Assembly: GCA_900129675.1 (NCBI GenBank)
Contig: FSRD01000003.1
Span: forward strand, 1,054,001 to 1,118,000
Length of the DNA stretch: 64,000 nucleotides
Direction: 5' to 3'
Origin: Bradyrhizobium erythrophlei
Lineage (GTDB): Bacteria; Pseudomonadota; Alphaproteobacteria; Rhizobiales; Xanthobacteraceae
Part shown: piece after piece, positions 58,236 to 64,000 of the stretch
Numbering within the stretch: the stretch's first letter is position 1
How the letters are laid out: each line of letters opens with the position of its first letter
The notes under the pieces: model-generated
Databases searched by the model: none
The model's input: the letters and a program-made list of their open reading frames with translations, nothing else
Told to the model about the DNA's origin: nothing
Made by a program: the position numbers and the translations under genes

Positions 58236-59806
58236 ATGGTCCGGCCGCGCGTTGCAAAGATTTCGTCGAATTGGGCGGCGGCGGTCTTGCATCAATGTAT
58301 CCGGCCTCTGATTGGAGCATGGTGGTGCCTCCGGGCCATCATGGATATCAGCGCGCGTGCGTTCTAATTAGCGGACAGGCCTCGATTGGGCCATTTGGGT
58401 CACCAGTGTTCGCACGCGCTCGGAAGACCGATCCTCCCATCTCGTCTCATCCTCTCGCAGACCTCGGCTGGAAACTGTTGATAGGGTTACGTCATCGCTT
58501 GCTCCTCATGTCGCGTAGTTCCTTTGTTCGAGCCAAGGGCCGTTCCTTCGTCCCGGCCCGCAGAACGTCGATCGCGTCGCGCGCAGGGGCGGTCAAGGCC
58601 GGCCGTCGCGCTTGGCTTGCGGCGGGCGCCGGCGTTGCCAGGCTGCGCCTTGACCGCGCCGAGCACGGCGCGAGGATCACGCGGATCGGACGCCTGCATC
58701 ATCGGTCCTCGTCAGCTCGAAGGCGCGTCCTTTGGCCAGCACCGCCCAGGCGATCCGGGCAAGCTTGTTGGCGAGCGCGATCGCCAGCACGTTGTGGTGT
58801 AACCGCCTCTTGGCGGCTTCGATCCAGGATTTGAGCCCGTAACGTTCCCAGTCCTTTATCCTGACCAGCACAACCCATGCCGCCTGCACGAACAGAACGC
58901 GCAGGTAGCGATTGCCGCGCCTGGAGATTTTGCCGAGGATCGTGCGGTCTCCCGTCGAGATCTGCTTGGGCACCAGTCCGAGCCAGGCGCCGAAGTCGCG
59001 GCCTTTGGAGAATACGTCTCCAGTGCCGATCGCGGCCACCATGGCGCTCGAAATGATCGGCCCGATGCCGGGCACCGTCATCAGGCGCGAACATGCCTGA
59101 TCCTGACGGGCCAGGGCTTCGATCTCGCCGGAGAGGCCATCGATGCGCTGATCCAGCCGGCGCCAGTCGCCTGCCAACTCCTCGATGACACGCAACATGC
59201 GGGGCGACAGGGCATCGGTGCGCGTCGCAGTTCCGTGCGCAGGAAGCCGATCCCCTGGCGCACGGCGATCCCGCGTTCCAGCATGAAGGCGCGAATCTGG
59301 TTGATGATGCCGGTGCGTTGCGACACCAGCCGCTCGCGCACCCGATGCAGCGCCTGCAGATCCAGTTGCTCCGCGGTCTTGGTCGCCACGAACTTCATCG
59401 TCGGGCGCTGCACGGCTTCGGCAATCGCTTCGGCATCATTGAAGTCGTTCTTCTGTCCCTTGCTATAGGGGCGGACATATTTGGCCGGCATCAACCTGGC
59501 ATCGTGACCAAGCGATGCGAGTTTGCGGCTCAGGTGATGGGCGCCGACGCAGGCTTCCATGCCGACCAGGCAGGGCGGTATATTGGCGAGCCGCGCTTCC
59601 ACTTGGCCACGCGACCACTTTTGCCGCAGCACGATGGCGCCGCGCGCATCGTGGCCCACGGCGTGGAACGAGTTCTTGCCGATATCGATGCCGATCACGG
59701 CGATCGCGGTATTGGGTATCTGAGACATGGCGTGCTCCTTGTCCTTGGCGCCCCTTGCCAGCTTCGCTTGCTGGCGGGGCAGGAGCACGGCCGGACCATC
59801 CCATTA
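58229..59806 (-). mobile_element. IS1111-like (IS110-family) element, copy 1
   Basis: Inverse sequences ATGGTCCGGCCG (58236-58247) and CGGCCGGACCAT (59788-59799) lie close to the ends. Subterminal inverted repeats are typical of the IS1111 branch of IS110. The transposase is on the minus strand and is frameshifted. The copy at 61337-62849 is nearly the same over its whole length. The insertion lies between TTTGACCC and ACGGACAT of a dispersed repeat. Confidence 0.78.
58677..59728 (-). pseudogene. IS1111-like transposase, copy 1, frameshifted
   Basis: The N-terminal half starts at 59728 (MSQIPNTAIAVIGIDIGKNS) with GMEACVGAHHLSRKL and KGQKNDFNDAEAIAEAVQ. After LRTELR (about 59222) a small deletion changes the frame; the C-terminal half (MLRVIEELAGDWRRLDQRID to 58677) has LMTVPGIGPIISSAMVAAIG and FGAWLGLVPKQISTGDR. 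The deleted segment corresponds to the PAILATRTDAL region retained in copy 2. The gene cannot produce a full enzyme. It still has the 25-residue stretch that copy 2 lacks. Confidence 0.82.
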
Positions 59807-59826
59807 ACGGACATCACACGGCACCA

Positions 59827-60318
59827 TCACTGCACGGGCATCAACGGGCCGGTCCTTTGCTTCCCCAGCCACCAATACAGCCCAGCCGTTATCAGCCCGG
59901 CGAGCGGAAACAGCGCCGTGATCGGATCGGCAGCCCAGCGGAGGAAGAATACAAAGAAGTTCGTGATCGGGATGTCGGGACCACGGCTGCCCCAGGCAAT
60001 CAGTGTCAGCGATAGGAATACCACTTCGCCCAGCACCGATCCAAGCAGGCAGACCTTGAGGCCCGTCATTTGCCGCGTCACAGAGAGCAAGAACAGGCAA
60101 GGCAGGAAGAGGAATATGGTGGTGCCATAAGACACGACGCAACCCACAGCCAGCATTGTCAGGAATGCCACCAACCCGTCTCCCCTCACGAGGATCATCA
60201 TCGTGGCGCTGAAAAGCACCGGCACTAACAACGGCGGCAGAATCAGGCCGGGGCAACTGAATCGCATCGCCTTATTCCGCAGAGTCTCGATAAAATCGCT
60301 GGAGCCGCGCGACGCCAT
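59827..60318 (-). CDS. Four-helix membrane protein of unknown function
   Basis: The 163-residue protein has four hydrophobic segments: about 20-42 (LILPPLLVPVLFSATMMILV), 47-80 (LVAFLTMLAVGCVVSYGTTI and FLFLPCLFLL), 92-112 (VCLLGSVLGEVVFLSLTLIA) and 132-150 (ALFPLAGLITAGLYWWL). I recognise no family motif. I chose ATG 60318; an ATG at 60267 and a TTG at 60342 are alternatives. Its end lies 20 bp from the IS element, so it may be undamaged, but its partners are unknown. Confidence 0.6.
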   Translation of the reverse strand: MASRGSSDFIETLRNKAMRFSCPGLILPPLLVPVLFSATMMILVRGDGLVAFLTMLAVGCVVSYGTTIFLFLPCLFLLSVTRQMTGLKVCLLGSVLGEVVFLSLTLIAWGSRGPDIPITNFFVFFLRWAADPITALFPLAGLITAGLYWWLGKQRTGPLMPVQ

Positions 60319-60631
60319 GACGGAGGAAGGCGAAGCAAGCAATCGAAGACGCCACCAGTCTACTCGTCAAAAGGCACGGGGCGCTCTTGCTTGCGCATGA
60401 GTCCATCTCAAAAGACTGGGGCGACAATGATGTGTCGAGCCGGGTTGCCTTATGGTTCAATGCCAATTCCACGGGGATAGCGTTTGGGAGTGCCTCTCCG
60501 GAGGAGTGCTCTTGAATTCGGATTGAACCTGTCGTGCGTTTTCGACGACGGATGGCGAGTTTGCCGACGTGAGCCGAACCGCGACAACTTGCGACGATGG
60601 CGACGCGGCGTTGATATTCTGAGGAGAAAAG
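60319..60631. other. 313-bp divergent gap
   Basis: This gap separates two genes that point away from each other. It should contain both promoters. A GAGGAGAAAAG ribosome binding site precedes the rightward gene at 60632. I see no other motif. Confidence 0.4.
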
Positions 60632-61198
60632 ATGCGGCGAGACCTGGTACTTTTTTGCGCCAGCAGCCTGTTTGCCGGCCTGATCGCGACGACGCCTGCC
60701 GGGGCGACGATCGAAAAAATCATGAACCAGTGCAACGGCAAGCTGTGCCCATTCTTCCGTGCCTCGATCGTGATTCCCGATGGCTGGGTCGAAGACAGGG
60801 ATTCGACCCGTTACTTCAATTCGCAGTTCCTGCTGCCCAAGGGCACCGATTTTGAAAAGGCGGCTGCGAAGATCTATGTTGCCATAAAATACAATCGCAA
60901 GAAGCAGCCGATTTCCGACTTCATGCCCGAGAACATCGCGGACTGGCACAGTCGCGCCAAAGACGCCAGGATTACCGACCTTGACGACCTTCCGCGCGGC
61001 GATGGCAAGGTCGCATTCGTGCGTCACCAGTTCGAGGCCGCAAGCCTTCATGATCAGGGCTACGAATTACAGGCGGTGACCACAGACGGCGACAATGACG
61101 GCAATGAGTTTTTGGTAACCATCACCCTGTCCGCCAACTCGCGTAAGGCTTTGAAAGCCGCCGAACCGGCCTACATGGCGATCCTGGGCAAGTACTGA
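60632..61198 (+). CDS. Exported small protein of unknown function
   Basis: The 188-residue protein begins MRRDLVLFCASSLFAGLIAT and TPAGAT, a cleavable signal peptide. The mature part contains CNGKLCPFF (a Cys pair), IPDGWVEDRDSTRYFNSQF and YLP-like LLPKGTDFEKAAAKIYVAIK, followed by ITLSANSRKALKAAEPAYMA. The alternation of strands and helices suggests a compact periplasmic fold. No family is recognised. A strong ribosome binding site (GAGGAGA) supports the start. The gene sits between the two IS1111-like copies. Confidence 0.68.
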   Translation: MRRDLVLFCASSLFAGLIATTPAGATIEKIMNQCNGKLCPFFRASIVIPDGWVEDRDSTRYFNSQFLLPKGTDFEKAAAKIYVAIKYNRKKQPISDFMPENIADWHSRAKDARITDLDDLPRGDGKVAFVRHQFEAASLHDQGYELQAVTTDGDNDGNEFLVTITLSANSRKALKAAEPAYMAILGKY

Positions 61199-61239
61199 GC
61201 CGTCAAAAGCATCCGCAGCGAGCGACCGGCGCCGGCCAT

Positions 61240-61340
61240 TGGCACTTTTGAGACATGCCAGTTGGCACGGCGGATGTCCGTTTCCGGGGTCAGACCGGAA
61301 GTGGTGTTTCCGGGCGGTCAGGACCGATTTTGACCCGTTT
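61240..61340. repeat. Dispersed repeat, left part, at IS1111-like insertion 2
   Basis: TTGGCACTTTTGAGACATGC, ATGTCCGTTTCCGGGGTCAG, ACCGGAAGTGGTGTTTCC and CAGGACCGATTTTGACCCG match the copy at 54797 in order and content. The unit is broken after TTGACCC by the insertion sequence, and CCGGTCAT after the element (62850) is the remaining end. Confidence 0.68.
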
Positions 61341-62849
61341 GTATGGTCCGGCCGCGCGTTGCAAGAAGATTTCGTCGAATTGGCGGCGGCGGTCTTGCAT
61401 CAATGTATCCGGCCTCTGATTGGAGCGCGTTGTGCTCCGGGCCATCATGGATATCAGCGCGCGTGCGTTCTAATTAGCGGACAGGCCTCGATCGGGCCAT
61501 TCGGGTCACCAGTGTTCGCACGCGCTCGGAAGACCGATCCTCCATTTCGTCTGGTCCTCTCGCAGACCTCGGCTGGAAACTGTTGATAGGGTTACGTCAT
61601 CGCTTGCTCCTCGTATCGCGTAGTTCCTTTGTTCGAGCCAAGGGCCGTTCCTTCGTCCCGGCCCGCAGAACGTCGATCGCGTCGCGCGCAGGGGCGGTCA
61701 AGGCCGGCCGTCGCGCTTGGCTTGCGGCGGGCGCCGGCGTTGCCAGGCCGCGCCTTGACCGCGCCGAGCACGGCGCGAGGATCACGCGGGTCGGACGCCT
61801 GCATCATCGGTCCTCGTCAGCTCGAAGGCGCGTCCTTTGGCCAGCACCGCCCAGGCGATCCGGGCAAGCTTGTTGGCGAGCGCGATCGCCAGCACGTTGT
61901 GGTGCAACCGCCTCTTGGCGGCTTCGATCCAGGATTTGAGCCCGTAACGTTCCCAGTCCTTTATCCTGACCAGCACAACCCATGCCGCCTGCACGAACAG
62001 AACGCGCAGGTAGCGATTGCCGCGCCTGGAGATTTTGCCGAGGATCGTGCGATCTCCCGTCGAGATCTGCTTGGGCACCAGTCCGAGCCAGGCGCCGAAG
62101 TCGCGGCCTTTGGAGAATACGTCTCCAGTGCCGATCGCGGCCACCATGGCGCTCGAAATGATCGGCCCGATGCCGGGCACCGTCATCAGGCGCCAGTCGC
62201 CTGCCAACTCCTCGATGATGCGCAACATGCGAGGCGCGAGGACATCGGTGCGCGTCGCGAGGATACCCGGCAACTCGGACCGCAGCGAACGCAGGCCTTG
62301 CCGCACGGCGATGCCCCGCTCCAGCAGGAACGCACGGATCTGATTGATGACGCCGGTACGCTGACCGACCAGCCGCTCGCGCACCCGATGCAGTGCCTGC
62401 AGATCAAGTTGCTCCGCGGTCTTGGTCGCCACGAACTTCATCGTCGGGCGCTGCACGGCTTCGGCAATCGCTTCGGCATCATTGAAGTCGTTCTTCTGTC
62501 CCTTGCTATAGGGGCGGACATATTTGGCCGGCATCAACCTGGCATCGTGACCAAGCGATGCGAGTTTGCGGCTCAGGTGATGCGCGCCGACGCAGGCTTC
62601 CATGCCGACCAGGCAGGGCGGTATATTGGCGAGCCGCGCTTCCACTTGGCCACGCGACCACTTTTGCCGCAGCACGATGGCGCCGCGCGCATCGTGGCCC
62701 ACGACGTGGAACGAGTTCTTGCCGATATCGATGCCGATCACGGCGATCGCGGTATTGGGTATCTGAGACATGGCGTGCTCCTTGTCTTTGGCGCCCCTTG
62801 CCAGCTTCGCTTGCTGGCGGGGCAGGAGCACGGCCGGACCATCCCATTA
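61337..62849 (-). mobile_element. IS1111-like (IS110-family) element, copy 2
   Basis: Subterminal inverse sequences ATGGTCCGGCCG (61344-61355) and CGGCCGGACCAT (62831-62842) match copy 1. The sequence is almost the same as copy 1, apart from two deletions at different places. It is inserted after TTGACCC of a dispersed repeat, the same point as copy 1. The two copies are in the same direction and enclose 1.5 kb with two genes, so they could form a composite unit or recombine. Confidence 0.8.
61782..62771 (-). CDS. IS1111-like transposase, copy 2 (in-frame deletion)
   Basis: The 329-residue protein has the DEDD half (VIGIDIGKNSFHVVGHDARG, GMEACVGAHHL, KGQKNDFNDAEAI) and the C-terminal half (MTVPGIGPIISSAMVAAIGT, DFGAWLGLVPKQISTGDRTI, RIKDWERYGLKSWIEAAKRR). 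Compared with copy 1, residues RLDQRIDGLSGEIEALARQD to ACSR (25 codons, 75 bp) are missing between GDWR and LMTVPG, with the sequence GGCGC at both deletion borders. The frame is kept, but the helical linker is shortened, so activity is doubtful. ATG 62771 follows AAGGAGCACGCC. Confidence 0.85.
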   Translation of the reverse strand: MSQIPNTAIAVIGIDIGKNSFHVVGHDARGAIVLRQKWSRGQVEARLANIPPCLVGMEACVGAHHLSRKLASLGHDARLMPAKYVRPYSKGQKNDFNDAEAIAEAVQRPTMKFVATKTAEQLDLQALHRVRERLVGQRTGVINQIRAFLLERGIAVRQGLRSLRSELPGILATRTDVLAPRMLRIIEELAGDWRLMTVPGIGPIISSAMVAAIGTGDVFSKGRDFGAWLGLVPKQISTGDRTILGKISRRGNRYLRVLFVQAAWVVLVRIKDWERYGLKSWIEAAKRRLHHNVLAIALANKLARIAWAVLAKGRAFELTRTDDAGVRPA

Positions 62850-62919
62850 CCGGTCATTCTCCTAGACAGGCTGTCTCGTCTGGGGGATCATGTAGCGCTG
62901 CGCGAACCGGGGCGCCGCC

Positions 62920-64000
62920 ATGGACGTCGGAGGTTGGCTGCGGAAGCTTGGCCTCGGACATTATGAGGCAGCCTTCCGCGAGAATAAGATCGACGACACG
63001 GTCCTGCCGAGTTTGACGGCGGAGGACGTGAAGGATCTTGGTGTCGGATTTGTCGGGGATCGCCGTAAGCTGCTCGACGCCATCGCTGCCTTGCGCGCTG
63101 GAGCGATCGCACCAACGCCACTATCCGACGCTCCTCTGGCAACCGACAAAGCCGCCAAGGACAGCGCCGAGCGCCGCCAGGTTACCGTGATGTTCTCAGA
63201 CCTTGTCGGTTCGACGGCGCTCTCCGCCCGTCTGGACCTAGAGGACCTGCGCGAAGTCATTTCGGCCTATCAGATGTGCGTCGCCGATACTGTGCGCCGC
63301 TTCGGGGGCTTCGTCGCCAGATACATGGGCGACGGCGTGCTGATTTATTTCGGCTATCCCGCAGCGCATGAGGATGACGCCGAGCGTGCGGTTCGGGCCG
63401 GCCTCGCGCTAGTCGATGCGGTTGCGACGCTCCCGGCTCCTGAGCCCGTACAGGTGCGGGTTGGGGCTGCCACCGGGATGGTGGTCGTCGGAGATCTTGT
63501 CGGGTCCGGCAAAGGGCAGGCGCGCGATATTGTTGGCGAGACGCCGAACCTTGCGGCACGCCTTCAAGCCATCGCCGAGCCGAACACGGTCGCTATTGCT
63601 GAGGCCACCCGCAACCTGCTCGGCAATCTCTTCGAGCTGCGGGACCTCGGGCCAAAGGAGCTCAAGGGGATCACCGGGCCGGTGAAGGCTTTCGCAGTGC
63701 TGCGGGCAGGTTCTGTCGAGAGCCGCTTCGAGGCGATGCACGCCGGCGGCATGACTGCACTCGTTGGACGAGAAGAAGAGCTTGAACTGCTCTTGCGGCG
63801 CTGGGCGAGAGCCAAGACCGGCGAAGGTCAGGCGGTGCTGCTGTCGGGTGAGGCCGGGATCGGCAAATCCAGGCTCTCCGCTGCGCTCATGGAGGACATC
63901 GCGGCCGAACCACATACGCGCTTGCGTTATTTCTGCTCGCCACAGCACACGGACAGCGCTTTTTATCCGGTTATCGCTCAGCTTGAACGAGCGGCGGGCT
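62920..64000 (+). CDS. SAM-domain, class III adenylate cyclase, ATPase fusion (partial)
   Basis: The protein runs past the window end; 360 residues are visible. It has a SAM-like domain (1-60, WLRKLGLGHYEAAFRENKID), a class III nucleotide cyclase domain (about 85-262) with VMFSDLVGSTALSARL (metal Asp94) and RYMGDGVLIYFGYP (Asp138), and then a P-loop in LLSGEAGIGKSRLS (310-317) that starts an AAA/STAND ATPase. This order is common in large rhizobial cyclases that end in TPR repeats. It would make cAMP in response to an unknown signal. ATG 62920 has no strong ribosome binding site. Confidence 0.9.
   Translation, partial: MDVGGWLRKLGLGHYEAAFRENKIDDTVLPSLTAEDVKDLGVGFVGDRRKLLDAIAALRAGAIAPTPLSDAPLATDKAAKDSAERRQVTVMFSDLVGSTALSARLDLEDLREVISAYQMCVADTVRRFGGFVARYMGDGVLIYFGYPAAHEDDAERAVRAGLALVDAVATLPAPEPVQVRVGAATGMVVVGDLVGSGKGQARDIVGETPNLAARLQAIAEPNTVAIAEATRNLLGNLFELRDLGPKELKGITGPVKAFAVLRAGSVESRFEAMHAGGMTALVGREEELELLLRRWARAKTGEGQAVLLSGEAGIGKSRLSAALMEDIAAEPHTRLRYFCSPQHTDSAFYPVIAQLERAAG

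Noticed and set aside
61629..62966. Plus-strand open frame of 445 codons over IS1111-like copy 2
   Set aside because: It is antisense to the transposase with its DEDD motifs, and a similar antisense frame exists in copy 1.

Overview
The window reads as chromosome of a GC-rich alphaproteobacterium of the Bradyrhizobium/Rhodopseudomonas kind (order Hyphomicrobiales). This rests on the gene complement: an ALA synthase of the alphaproteobacterial type, a cytochrome bd cyanide-insensitive oxidase, a respiratory formate dehydrogenase locus carrying the DUF6505/DUF6352/DUF3305/DUF3306 accessory set, and many insertion-sequence remnants of types common in that group. No rRNA or taxonomic marker gene is present, so the genus is an inference.

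Left part (1-15.8 kb). A decayed integrase-core transposase is split by an IS256-family element (523-1954, 8-bp target duplication). Next is a leftward operon for a small membrane protein, a Tat-exported multicopper oxidase, a CxxC carboxymuconolactone-decarboxylase-like protein and an HPP membrane protein, with a MocR-type regulator upstream. Rightwards runs a DUF983 protein, a receiver-less OmpR-type DNA-binding protein, a second-locus-style hemA, a DHA2 drug-efflux-type transporter and cydAB plus a DUF2474 peptide. The junction between the transporter and cydA carries a 193-bp duplication around about 400 bp of foreign-looking DNA. A PsiE-like membrane protein follows.

Formate oxidation block (15.8-26.2 kb). 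A Tat-target peptide, the molybdenum catalytic subunit, the Fe-S subunit and the cytochrome b subunit are followed by a 674-residue polyferredoxin, four poorly understood proteins with stop-start overlaps, and a TorD-type chaperone. Electrons from formate would enter the quinone pool here, and the bd oxidase upstream is one possible exit.

Middle (26.2-32.4 kb). Transposase debris, a DUF1080 lipid/sugar-binding-type secreted protein, a flavin monooxygenase, an SLT-domain protein, a MITE-like inverted repeat and an IS91 remnant.

Island (32.45-48.1 kb). A tRNA-Gln(CTG) is followed by a tyrosine integrase, an AlpA-like protein and a set of uncharacterised genes. The striking point is that the island holds two related, differently rearranged gene modules. 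Each sits beside a divergently transcribed ribbon-helix-helix-like gene and contains one or two members of a cysteine-containing IKEKFG-type protein family, a paralogous VRSI/DVV protein, a metallophosphoesterase (one intact, one decayed) and a large AAA+ machine (one FtsH-like with an HEAGH protease site, one Lon-ATPase-like without a protease domain). An HNH protein, a 191-residue protein ending in a GIGD-rich strand and a zinc-ribbon protein are embedded. A broken MntA/HepT pair closes the island. Many members show single-base frameshifts.

Right part (48.2-64 kb). An MDR oxidoreductase with a truncated ProC-like partner, a transposase interrupted by an IS110 element, a DUF1254/DUF1214 protein, a Tat-exported sulfatase, a DUF3302-HlyD pair, two defective IS1111-like copies inserted at the same point of a dispersed repeat, two small envelope proteins, and the start of a SAM-cyclase-ATPase protein cut by the window end. 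All functional names below are from reading motifs by eye; no database search was possible.
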